Source: Mesostigma viride
Lineage: Eukaryota; Streptophyta; Mesostigmatophyceae; Mesostigmatales; Mesostigmataceae
DNA: 64,000 nt
Direction of reading: 5' to 3'
NCBI GenBank assembly: GCA_009746045.1
Contig: RPFO01000080.1
Location: forward strand, 423,366 to 487,365
The notes beneath the pieces were generated by a model that searched no databases, was not told the DNA's origin, and was given only the letters and a program-made list of their open reading frames with translations. Positions 13,201 to 22,180 of this stretch are shown piece by piece. Each line of letters opens with the position of its first letter. The stretch's first letter is position 1. Made by a program: the position numbers and the translations under genes.

Positions 13201-14558
13201 ATATATAATCACTCATCATATATAATCACTTATCATGTCTTGTCACTCATTGTGTCCAATCACGCGTCATGTCTAATCACTCATCATGTCTTGGTACTCC
13301 ACTACACTGGCCACTGCAGGCATGCACCCACGGCATCTTCTCGATTGTCACGGCGACCCCAGGGCATGGTGCGACTGCGTTCAGCCTCACACCCGCTGTG
13401 TTGAGAGGCGCGTCAGCGGAGCAGCTGGGGTATTGGAAGCGGTGAGCTGGTGTGCATGCTGGCGCATGCCCCCTTGAAGCGCAGTAGTGCCTTGAAGCGC
13501 AACAGTGGCCTGACTCTTGCTTGCTTCTTCACTCTGCCTTGGCCGGAATTTGGATTCGCTATGGAGTATGGACCTGACTAGAAATGCCTCGAGCGGCGTT
13601 TCTGTTTGGACACGTGCGCTAGAGCGTGCTGCCTGTGCCTCCTGGGCTGTACCCGGGATCGCTAGGTAGGATCTGTCGGTTCGTGTTTACACAGGCGCGC
13701 GACGCTAGCATGATATTCCTAGCGGGGTTCGGCCCTGACGTGAACTCAGTAGCTAGATGTGAAGAAGGTTAGCTATACCTGCGTCACCTGACGTGACCTA
13801 GCGGGACCTGTCTAGACAGCTCCAATCTCACGAGGGTGGCCTATTGGAGACGGTCCAATAATTCATTATTATTATTGGAGACGGTGCGTTAGGCCATGCT
13901 GTGCTCGCAACGGTATAGCGTTGCAAGGCAAGCACTGGTGATTCGTGAAATCGCATGTCTAAAAAGCTAGTAATCACGCCATGGTATCTTAATTTTAAGT
14001 GAGACAACTATTCCTGGACGCACGGTATCTGCTTGGGGCCATTGTAAACATAGTGGTTGTCTCCTTGATAGTTTGCACATGCCTTGCCAGGTCTTGTCTG
14101 TAGCCTCATCCTGCCTTGTCGTGCCATTATATGCCATACATGCGCTCCCCATGATGCCTCACAGAATTTCCTGGCATTCCGTCACGTTTCGAAGACTTCA
14201 GAAATGGTTTCCCCTCCTGTGGACGCACCCAGTCACGCACGAGCCTATCATCTACGTCCACCATGTGGCTGGCTTTGGCATCGACATGGATGGGCCGTCT
14301 GGGCACATATTCGATGCTGAAGAGAACCGCCAATTAACGGATCAACTCCACGGGGCTTTTTCAAAGCAGTCATTTAACATGTCGTGGGAGACAGGGGATT
14401 TCGCATACATGGACAACCTCGCCTTGTTGCACAGGGCCTGGCCCGACGCGGCTGATCACCCTGACAAGGGACTTCGCGTGCTGCGGAAAGCCAATTGTGG
14501 TTGTGTTTCAGCTCCAGCTTTCCTGCCCTCCGTTCTGGAGCCTAATGGCAGTCAGTAG
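7229..14558 (+). CDS. Membrane-anchored TauD/TfdA-family Fe(II)/2-oxoglutarate dioxygenase (7 exons)
   Basis: Predicted exons: 7229-7693, 8005-8094, 9748-9855, 10526-10667, 11684-11709, 13320-13441 and 14165-14558. All have GT-AG borders and matching phases, giving about 448 residues. Residues 35-60 form a hydrophobic segment (VWLLLLMCLLYCGAW), then a Cys-rich stretch runs to about residue 150; this suggests a type II membrane or secretory-pathway protein. The dioxygenase core follows. GIDIREPW and HDYRVVTFKRQ match the TauD N-terminal strand pattern. WHLDG (His271, Asp273) is the HxD iron-binding motif, GHGATAFS the conserved glycine/Thr segment, and THPVTHEPIIYV the central strand. WETGDFAYMDNLALLHRA carries the distal iron-binding His (407), with GLRVLR supplying a likely 2-oxoglutarate Arg. 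The substrate is unknown; taurine itself is not implied. Exon 2 and the exon 5/6 joins are the least certain. Confidence 0.82.
8440..8522. repeat. Short tandem repeat, about 27 bp unit x3
   Basis: Three imperfect copies built on GTGCGCTGGTGTTGTCTGTC in the second intron of the TauD-like gene. Confidence 0.8.
9229..9668. repeat. Minisatellite, 49 bp unit, about nine copies
   Basis: Near-identical head-to-tail units containing GCATAGGGCATGCTTGCCC and TTCTATCATCTGTGGTG, inside intron 2 of the TauD-like gene and about 80 bp upstream of the exon 3 acceptor. Each unit includes a small inverted repeat (GGGCATGCTTGCCC). There are no variable spacers, so it is not CRISPR-like. Confidence 0.95.
11843..11922. 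repeat. Tandem repeat, 29 bp unit x2.7
   Basis: Units begin GTAGCGATCACA and end GTGCATGCACTT. They lie in intron 5 of the TauD-like gene, downstream of the microexon. Confidence 0.85.
12797..13290. repeat. Minisatellite, 17 bp unit, about 29 copies
   Basis: Tandem units of TCTAATCACTCATCATG, with variant units (TATATAATC, TCTTATCGC) in a higher-order pattern. The array fills the 3' part of intron 5, ending about 30 bp before the exon 6 acceptor at 13319. Confidence 0.95.
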
Positions 14559-14889
14559 ACAGCGACGCACACAGTTTTTCCTCAAATGCCGGATTTTCCT
14601 GCAGTCCTCGTTTATTTTTGCATTTTTAATACTACTATTTATTTATTCTCATCTATACCTGCGGTGGCTATCTCTTTGATACCTACAGCTCCTATTATTG
14701 AATTTCATGCAGTCAAATCTGACAAATCTTCATTCGTGTCAAAAACTTGTACCAGATCGACTGGCTCTAGCCTAGGGCATCTACGTACGTACCATCAACC
14801 ATGACCTGAGCCCTGTGCCCCTGTCTGAAGTGAGACAACTATGCCGTCTGTCTGCATGCAGGGCACTAGATACCACAAAAGCCGTCTCG
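14559..14889. other. 3' flank of the TauD-like gene, nothing recognised
   Basis: A/T-rich stretch just after the stop codon, probably 3' UTR and terminator region. No gene seen. Confidence 0.4.
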
Positions 14890-15360
14890 ATCAATGTTTG
14901 GCAAATCCAATGTTATCTGGCTAGCTAGGGTGCGCCCAGCTCGATCAGCCTGGCCGGCACCTCCTTATGTGGGCCGGGCCCCACTTAATGCTACACGCCG
15001 CAAGGCCCGCACCTTAATTCAAAGAACAGCTAGTAGAGGACATGGGGGGGCTAGGCCTCTCCGTGATTTGGAACAAGATGATGGACAAGGCCAAGTGGGC
15101 CCTTTCTCTTGCTTGGACTGCTATGCAGAACAAGAAGATCGAGGTGGAAGACGATTGTCCAGGCTCATACGCCAGCCCCTGTGGGCAAGCCCCCTCCACC
15201 CAAGAGGAGGGGGCGCTTTGCTGAGTAGAATAGTTTTCTAGATTAGAGTAGCTTAGAGTTAGTTCGGTTTCGCGGCTTTGCCCACCTCCACCCATCCAGC
15301 AAGGGAATACGTGCTACATGATCTCCCAACGGAGTCATGTTATAATTTAATTCAATTTAA
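14890..15360 (+). mobile_element. LINE 3'-end fragment with (TTTAA)-type tail
   Basis: Plus-strand translation gives a LINE ORF2 C-terminus (MGGLGLSVIWNKMMDKAKWA near 15042), then a 3' UTR ending in GATCTCCCAACGGAGTCATG and a TTTAATTC-like tail. The same 3' UTR occurs inverted at 46085-46260 and 51441-51620. The end motif closely matches the 3' end of the ORF1-only elements in this window. Confidence 0.85.
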
Positions 15361-15364
15361 CTTT

Positions 15365-15547
15365 TTTATGTGGGCCCAGGTCATAGAGGACAACGACCCC
15401 CTCCCGTGGGGAAGCGCCCGCGTGTTTGCAAACGCGGGAAGCACGCTAGACAGGACCCCTAGGGTAGAGAGCTTAGAATAATAGAGTTGGCTTGATGTTG
15501 TAGATATATTAGACCGGTAGGATTGCGTGTCCCCATCCATCCATCGG
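15365..15547 (+). mobile_element. LINE 3'-end fragment, interrupted by an ORF1-only element (continues 17550-17680)
   Basis: Contains the C-terminal coding end (WAQVIEDNDPLPWGSARV) and the start of a 3' UTR with GACCGGTAGGATTGCG. The homologous minus-strand copy at 55320-55870 shows how this UTR continues through CCATCCATC and CGGGGTTAATGCTCCGTGAC; that continuation is found at 17550 onwards. The element at 15548-17549 therefore split it. Confidence 0.8.
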
Positions 15548-17549
15548 TGGGTGACTTGCCATAATGATGTGCCCACGAGCCACGAGCCACGAGGTAGCCA
15601 TGGCTGTCGGAGCTCATAACTTTCACGTTTGAGCGCCGAATTCAGCTGTGAATATCACAATCGCTTCGTCTTTCTAAGACGCACATGCTGATATAATTTT
15701 CCGACGCTATTACGCAATATACGATGAGCAAACGCCTCTCGACGCAACGCAGCCTGGCGGCTGCGCTTAGCAATGAAAATACGTCTGCAGCCCCGGCTGC
15801 AGCTTCGCCAACCGGCCCAGATGGCAACGGTGACACTAGCAGTGCACTGGTGCTCGCCCAGCCTCCCGGGCTCGCCTCGCCATCAGCATCGCCTGAACCT
15901 AAGCGCAGTCGCTCTGCTGAGCCGCCCTGGGAAGAGACCTCCTTTGACGTCAACAGCTCCGGCTTCTGGCGACGCAGCCCAGGAGCCTTCATGGAAGACG
16001 TGTTTTCCGGCAATCACGCCTCGCTTCTAGCCCTGTGCGTGTACCTCACGTCCCACAACCGCGGCCGCGGGCCTGGTACTGGCCAGCTTGTCGACCCCGC
16101 CGAGACTCTCCCCGTCCTTCCCCGCATGAGTCGCCCCAATCTCCAACGCTTCGCCCTCTGCTCCCTTGTTGGACGCTCCGAAGCCGAGATCTGGGCTCCC
16201 AAACCGCCCCCCTCCACCTTCCCCACCGAAGCCACCATCCGCACCCTCCTCAAGGAAGCTTTCGAGCAGCACGTGACCCCTCTTGCCGCAGATGTGGCGG
16301 CAATTGGTGGCACGCTGGCTGCTGAGCTTCCCACCATCCCCACCGCCACCGCCACCCTCCTCGCCTCCACCCCCCCCCCCCTCCGCCTCCACCGACTCCA
16401 TCACCGCCCAGCTCCGCGACATCGACCAGCGCCTCAAGGATAATGCAATCGCTATCGAGGTCTTGCAGAACACGGCAGGCCTCACCGCCCAGGCAGTGAA
16501 GGACATTGCCACCAAGCCAGCCTCGGCTGGCCCGGCCGGCGATGCTCCTCCCATCACGACCTGGGCGGACATGCTTAAGCAACATACCACCTCCACCACC
16601 TCCGCCGTCGCAGCCCAGCTCCAGCGGCAGACGCTTGACCTCCGCGAGGAGGCCGAGCTCGCCAAGCGCAGCCTCAACGCCATACTCAAGAACTTGGACA
16701 TGGAAGAAGGTGAGAATTCCGAGAAGCTTGCACGTGCGTTTGAGAGCAAAATCCTTGCACGCATGGGCCTTCTTGGTGAGATCAAGCTGACCGCCCACCG
16801 CCTCCCCCGCGCGCGGGGTAAGGCAGGGGCGCCTCCGCTTCTTCTCATCTTTGATAGCCCAGCGGACAAGATTTCGTTTCTCAGACGCCGCAAGCGGCTC
16901 GCGAATACTCCCTTCACCGTGGACGACGACTTGACCCTGGCACAGCAACAACGGCGACGGGAGCTATGGCCGACCTACACCCAGCTCCGGCAGACCAAGG
17001 CGGGCCAGCCGGTGTACTGGAAGGGGGCGGCCATCTACGTCGGCCACAAGCCCTGGCAAGCGACCCCCTCGACCACCGCGGCCCCAGCAACTCCAGCCCC
17101 AGCCTAGGGGAATACAGCAGTAGTGTAGAATAGTTAGACAGTGGCCTTGTACATGCCCGCCTACTACAGGCACTATACCAGCTTAGGCCTAGCCTTTTTA
17201 GTCATGTACATGTGTGCCTATGATGAGCCACACTCCAGACGATGCCTAGTTTTATTTAGTAATGCCGTGCCCATGCAGAGAGCCGCTCTCTGCTGAGATG
17301 CCACGCTCTAGTTTTTTGTATAGCCATGATGATCTTCCCCCTCACAGGCATGCTCCCCCCTTACCCGGGCATAGCGTGATAGACCATGAGGGTGCGGGTG
17401 CCCTGGTGCACCTAGAGCAGGGGTAGCTTACATTCCCACCCTTGCATGAAGTAGCCTAGAATGTATTAAAAGCCATATGCCCCTTCTCAGGGCTATGTGC
17501 TACATCTACTCCCAACGGAGTGATGTTGATAATTAATTAATTAATTAAT
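15548..17549 (+). mobile_element. ORF1-only LINE derivative (HAL1-like), copy 1, near full length
   Basis: About 2.0 kb from a 5' region containing GAGCCACGAGGTAGCCATGG, through one ORF, to a 3' UTR that ends CAACGGAGTGATGTTG and a (TTAA)n tail. Both sides carry CCATCCATCCATCGG-like sequence, consistent with a target-site duplication in a CCAT repeat. There is no endonuclease or reverse-transcriptase coding. Mobilisation must rely on a LINE machinery in trans, as for mammalian HAL1 elements (family knowledge); calling it HAL1-like is my analogy, not a known relationship. Confidence 0.82.
15724..17107 (+). pseudogene. LINE ORF1-like nucleic-acid-binding protein, one frameshift
   Basis: The frame from 15724 runs MSKRLSTQRSLAAALSNENT through ASPEPKRSRS to about 16370. 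Coding then continues in another frame from about 16380 to 17107; the shift coincides with a C13 run at 16369-16381. The downstream part has a heptad-rich region (ITAQLRDIDQRLKDNAIAIE) likely to be a coiled coil. It ends in an L1-ORF1-like C-terminus with ARGKAGAPPLLLIF, FLRRRKRLANTPF and VDDDLTLAQQQRRRELWP. L1 ORF1p proteins trimerise through the coiled coil and bind RNA; that role here is inferred. Otherwise open for about 460 residues, so this copy is young or the shift is an assembly error in a homopolymer. A chimaera of two copies is the alternative. Confidence 0.8.
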
Positions 17550-17689
17550 CCATCCATCCATCCATCGGGGTTAATGCTCCGTGACTCCCCAACGGGGGCA
17601 CGAGTCTAATTAATTAATTAATTAATTAATTAATTAATTAATTAATTAATTGGGGTTAGTGCTCCGTGACTCCCCAACACTCTCCCCAA

Positions 17690-18365
17690 GACTCGTCAAG
17701 CGTGACCTCTTCAAGGTCGTCATTCTGACGATCCTGACCTACGGCGCCGAGACGTGGACACTGATGCAGGAGCTGGAGCAACGACTCGACGGCGCCGTCA
17801 CCAAGATGCTGCGCAAGGCCCTTAACATCCCCTTTGGTTTGCACATTAGTAATGAGGATTTGTACGCTGATTTGCCCTATGTTTCCCACATTATTAGGCA
17901 CAGGCGCCTGGGCCTAGCCGGGCACCTGGCCCGCACAGATCAGGTAGATACCTCAGATAGACTAGCTGGCACCAAGCCCGCCCAGCCTGGGCGTTATGTC
18001 CTCACCTGGCGTGCCCCCGGCCGCGCGCGGCAGGGCCGCCACCCGTGGACATTTCGTGATAGACTCGGCATGGACATGTGCTACACTAGACGTGACGGGC
18101 TCACCCCCGGGCAGCCTCCTGGTTTGTCTGTAATATGGAGGCAGATGGTGCGCAAGGATAGATGGCAAGTAGTGATGAAGGAGACCACCCCCAAGCCTGT
18201 GGGGGCTCCACGTGTGACCAAGTATGGCATTCATAGCGATTCGGGCCGCGGTGCCCACACCGCTGTAACTAGGACCTAGATAGCTTATACCATCCATTCC
18301 ATCCCATGTTCCCCTCCCACTGAGGACTTATGCTCACGTGACGCAGTCACGTGTCTATTAATTAA
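17690..18365 (+). mobile_element. LINE ORF2 C-terminus and 3' UTR, 5'-truncated
   Basis: Frame from 17690 reads LVKRDLFKVVILTILTYGAE, WTLMQELEQRLDG and LGLSVIWRQMVRKDRWQ, ending at a TAG near 18279. It is nearly identical to the ends of the copies at 32455 and 33378. The 3' UTR ends with the CACGTGAC-GCA-GTCACGTG hairpin and then (TTAA)n. Preceded by a long (AATT)n tract belonging to an older insertion. Confidence 0.88.
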
Positions 18366-18374
18366 CTAATTAAT

Positions 18375-18500
18375 AGCGATTCGGGCCGCGGTGCCCACAC
18401 CCCTGTAACTAGGACCTAGATAGCTTATACCATCAATTCCATCCCATGTTCCCCTCCCACTGAGGACTTATGCTCACGTGACGCAGTCACGTGTCTATTG
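18375..18500 (+). repeat. Extra copy of the LINE 3' terminal segment
   Basis: Repeats the last about 125 bp of the preceding element (GCGATTCGGGCCGCGGTGCC to the CACGTGAC hairpin), directly behind its TTAA tail. The same tail-on-tail arrangement occurs at 36001-36324. Confidence 0.85.
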
Positions 18501-18514
18501 AATTGAATTGAATT

Positions 18515-18592
18515 GACTCCCCAACGGGGGCACGAGTCTAATTAATTAATTAATTAATTAATTAATTAGACTCGTGCCCCCGTTGGGGAGTC
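18515..18592. repeat. Perfect inverted repeat of LINE 3' ends around an (AATT)n core
   Basis: Arms of 24 bp beginning GACTCCCCAACGGGGG are mirrored exactly across about 30 bp of TTAA repeat. They are 3' ends of the 15365/55465-type LINE in opposite orientation; the right-hand copy continues to about 18660 on the minus strand. Confidence 0.9.
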
Positions 18593-18599
18593 ACGGAGC

Positions 18600-19114
18600 A
18601 TTAACCCCGATGGATGGATGGATGAGTGCAAACAGTCCTACCGGTCTAATCTATCTACAACAGGTCTAATTAATTAATTAATGATCTGGCTAGGTCATCG
18701 ATGCATGCCCTGCTCACCCTCCCCGTGGCCGGCCGGCCGAGCACAAGTACACACGACGGCTTCAGCATCACGTGCATGGCTTGAGCACTCATTTCATGGG
18801 CATGCCGGCCGGCAGGCTAAAGTGTTCACGAACTGCCATTGCACAATATAGTGGTCTCACTTGAAGTTGATATACTGTCCACGTTATAAACAACCTGGAT
18901 CAAACAGCAGGCCCGCCTTGAGATTCAAGAAAAAAGTTATTTGCTTGCAGTTTGCACAACATGAGCTTGCTAAGTTGTAGCTAGAGCAAAACTGCTCTAG
19001 TCAGCTCCTTATGACCAGGGTAGGCTGGGTAGCCAAATTCACATGCTACTGGTATGTACCCAAGAAAGCGTGCATGCACATATATGTCGGACACATGACA
19101 CCGGCAGAGCAAAA
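18600..19114. other. LINE remnant then 3' flank of AlkB, no gene seen
   Basis: To about 18680 this is a minus-strand LINE 3' end and a TTAA tract. The rest is unassigned and presumably includes the AlkB 3' UTR. Confidence 0.5.
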
Positions 19115-21778
19115 TCAGTACTGGCGGAAAGTGAGGTTCAACCGGCCCGGCCGCATGCCCGTCGCCTCCAACAATTCCCTCGGAGCTGTCCCCGCAACCA
19201 CGTTCGCGACTCCATGATACACCATGCGTGACGCCCCCCCAAAGACCAGCACGTCCCCTGACTCCAGCACCACCGACTTGGCCCCTGGGATACCCCCCGC
19301 CCCGCCCCCCCCCGCATACCCATCCCCTCTAGTCCCCCCCGATGATACGGCCGGGGGCGGCCCTAGACTGGCATCCCGGTAGAGAAACACCGCCGCGTCG
19401 CCAACTGAGATGGACACCACCGGGAGACCCTGGCGCAGGCTCTCAGGGGACTCGTCCTTGTCCTGGTGGAGGCCCAGGGTCCCCCCCCGCGCATAAAAGT
19501 TGCAGAGGCAGATACTTGGGGTCATCGGCGGGAGCCGCTGCGACCCCCTCTCCCTGGCCGCGTCCAACGCCCGGCGACACAAGTCTGAGAAATAACCCGG
19601 TATCGGCGGAGCCTCAGCTCCATCATGGTGGTCCCTGCGGAGCATGTAGGAGCCCGTGCGGGGCTCCCAGTGCTGTCCGAGGCACATCATCTGAAGCTTG
19701 AGCTGGGCGCCGTCACGGTAGCTGGGGACATAGAACCCGCCGGGGCCGAGGCCTAGCGACCGGCACTCGAGGACAATCTGGACTTGGTCGTTCAGCGACA
19801 CCCAGTTCTTGAGGAGGACGAGCCCATCCTGGAGAACCACCACCTGGCCATCGTGGCTGCTGGCAGACGCCACACCGGTGCCAGCAGATGCCAAGCCCAT
19901 GCCACCGCTAGCAGATGTCACACCGGCATGCCCCTGGGGCAAAATCTTGTCGCGATTCGACATCGCCCGCGGTCGGATGATCGTGGGCACATTGCCGGCA
20001 TGCTGTATGGACGGCGTGACCGTCCCACCACCACCACCACCACCACCTGGGCCAGTAATGTCGGCCGTACTGCCCCTCCGCATGGGTTCGCATATGTCAA
20101 ACGGCGCGGTTGACAAAGGGCCTGCGGATGATGATCCACCCTGAAAGGCCTGGGCCTGGTAAGATGCGCCCCTGGGGGACTTGGCACCAGCACATTGCAA
20201 AGGAGGGCCCGCCGAAGACCCGGCCTCCCAATTGTTGCTACTTGCATCCTCGGCTCCTCGCCCTCCTCCAACCCCGCAGCTGGTCTCTCCCACATCGTCC
20301 ATGCCGCTGGCCCCCGCATGAAATCCACGGCGGATGGTATAACAGCTCCCGTTGACACCGGTATCGTGACCACCGCCAGCAACATAACCACCAGTCTTGT
20401 TGGCACCCGCGTTGAGACCGCCACGAACGCCATAGGGGCCACCGGTACCCCCGCTGCCATAGACACCCCCGCCCTCCGTAATGTCCACCTCGGTGATGCC
20501 CAGCGCTGCCCAATCGTCCTCGTCATCCTGCCCCGTGTCACGATAGCCATCCCCCGCACTGCCACCGCCGCCGCCGGTACTGCTGTCATTCGCAGCCACA
20601 TGGCGACCCCCATTCCCACGACATCTTTCCCCAGTAACGCTGCCCCTCTCCGCCGCGTCCGCAACCACTCGTACCCTTGTGAAGGGGTCCTCGTGCTGCA
20701 CCCGGCTAATGCTGGCGGCAGACCGGGCCCCCACGGCACGACGGGACACCCTGGGGGCCCGCTGGGGGAGGGCCTCCATTGCACCCGAAGCGGATCCCAC
20801 TCCGGCAGTTCCCGCCGTTGGGATGGATGCGGCTGCCGACGTCACAGACGCTGCTGAACGTGGAGATGCTGCTGCTGGGCTCGCCGGGGCTACCAATGCG
20901 GCCGCCTCCGTGGCTGCGGGCGTGGCAGACGCTGGGGACAAGCCAGGCTGGTGGGGGACCAGCTTATGGCTGCCGACCGCCACCCCCACAGCTCCCACTG
21001 TAGCTGTCGCCCCTGCGGAAGGTTTCGAGGCCACCGCGGTGGTTGCCGATGTGTCGGATGCCAGAGCATGGGCGGCGGCATTACGAGCCTGCGAGATGGC
21101 CGCGGCGCCAGCCGCCGTCGCCGCTGCCAATGCACTGTTCTTTTTGTGGCTGCTGTTCTTATTGTTGTTGTTCAAAGTAGCAGCGGCATCGGCTGCGTTG
21201 GCAGCATTAGCAGCGGCGGCGGCGTTCGACGACGCAGCACCAGCGATGCGTGCGGTGATGGACGGTAACAGCGGCGCGGAAGAACCCCGCGGCCCTTTAC
21301 CCTTGGCGGGGGGGGGTACCACGACCAGAGGCCCCCGTGCCGCCACGGAGGGCTTCTGGCCAGGGCCGGACGCATCATTGGACTTGGGCGGATTTGCGCG
21401 CGGCTTGTAGGTGGGCGCGGGCAGCGACTCGGACGGGCAAGCGGCGATGCGCCATTCGTCACCCGGTCCACTGCCATCACGACCAGCATTGCTAGTATGA
21501 TTACCTTTCATGGAAGTGCTATCGGCAGCGCCCCCCGGCGTGCTCGACAACAACGCAGCGCCAGCAGAAGGAGAGGCAGCTGCCCCCCCGTTGGCTGATG
21601 GTGCCGCGAGAGTGGAAGCAGCAGCGCTGTGGCCATTCGCACCAGGTGCTGTGGCCGCACCCTGGCGGGTGTGTTGGCTCCACGAATCGTTTTGGGGGAG
21701 GGGTCCGACTTCGTCGTCGGAGGCCATTTGCAGCACCTGCTCCAATGCGTACAGTGGCGTCCATGCATAGGCAACCAT
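19115..21778 (-). CDS. AlkB-family Fe(II)/2-oxoglutarate dioxygenase with long low-complexity N-terminus
   Basis: Single uninterrupted ORF of 887 residues. Residues 1-640 are Ala/Gly/Ser-rich and probably disordered. Residues 651-887 form a complete AlkB domain: DGLVLLKNWVSLNDQ, LGLGPGGFYVP, then ICLCNFYARGGTLGLHQDKD with the iron ligands His771 and Asp773, VVSISVGDAAVF, the distal His855 in MVYHGV, and RLNLTFR carrying Arg879 and Arg885 that bind 2-oxoglutarate. AlkB enzymes oxidatively remove methyl groups from nucleic acids; the wording is closest, by my recall, to land-plant AlkB-like proteins. Met1 (MVAYAWTPLY) is taken as start, but the in-frame MASDDEVG at residue 18 could equally be used. 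The substrate (DNA or RNA) cannot be told. Starts 400 bp from the TRIP4-like stop on the same strand. Confidence 0.93.
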   Translation of the reverse strand: MVAYAWTPLYALEQVLQMASDDEVGPLPQNDSWSQHTRQGAATAPGANGHSAAASTLAAPSANGGAAASPSAGAALLSSTPGGAADSTSMKGNHTSNAGRDGSGPGDEWRIAACPSESLPAPTYKPRANPPKSNDASGPGQKPSVAARGPLVVVPPPAKGKGPRGSSAPLLPSITARIAGAASSNAAAAANAANAADAAATLNNNNKNSSHKKNSALAAATAAGAAAISQARNAAAHALASDTSATTAVASKPSAGATATVGAVGVAVGSHKLVPHQPGLSPASATPAATEAAALVAPASPAAASPRSAASVTSAAASIPTAGTAGVGSASGAMEALPQRAPRVSRRAVGARSAASISRVQHEDPFTRVRVVADAAERGSVTGERCRGNGGRHVAANDSSTGGGGGSAGDGYRDTGQDDEDDWAALGITEVDITEGGGVYGSGGTGGPYGVRGGLNAGANKTGGYVAGGGHDTGVNGSCYTIRRGFHAGASGMDDVGETSCGVGGGRGAEDASSNNWEAGSSAGPPLQCAGAKSPRGASYQAQAFQGGSSSAGPLSTAPFDICEPMRRGSTADITGPGGGGGGGGTVTPSIQHAGNVPTIIRPRAMSNRDKILPQGHAGVTSASGGMGLASAGTGVASASSHDGQVVVLQDGLVLLKNWVSLNDQVQIVLECRSLGLGPGGFYVPSYRDGAQLKLQMMCLGQHWEPRTGSYMLRRDHHDGAEAPPIPGYFSDLCRRALDAARERGSQRLPPMTPSICLCNFYARGGTLGLHQDKDESPESLRQGLPVVSISVGDAAVFLYRDASLGPPPAVSSGGTRGDGYAGGGGAGGIPGAKSVVLESGDVLVFGGASRMVYHGVANVVAGTAPRELLEATGMRPGRLNLTFRQY

Positions 21779-22180
21779 GAGGGGGGTTGTTGGACCGATC
21801 AGTCACAAGCCAGTAGGCTGGCAAATAGATCTGCAAAGAGGCTATTAGGGTTGGCAAATGCAAAAAGCATCTTACAATGCAGGCCTGCTGGGAGACATCT
21901 ACTCCAGAAGTCCTAGATGCACGAGGTTTACAACATGGGTGATGCTTGCAGCGGTTGAAAGTGGTGCAAGTTTGGCTTTGACGCGTTGCAGAGACGGGTG
22001 AAGAGAGGGACACCCAGAGAGCAACCCATTCTAAGTAAGTACGTAGATAACTACCGGAGTGCCGTGTTCCAGCAAGCATACTGGGCACTTGACAAAAAGA
22101 ATTTTCAGCAGTTTTTGAAAAAATGTGTTATTTAGCTAAAGAAGACTTTTAACGACCGCATAAACTAACGAAAAGCCCGC

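Noticed and set aside
20679-21410. Ala-rich 243-codon ORF opposite AlkB
   Set aside because: Antisense shadow of the low-complexity N-terminus of the AlkB protein.
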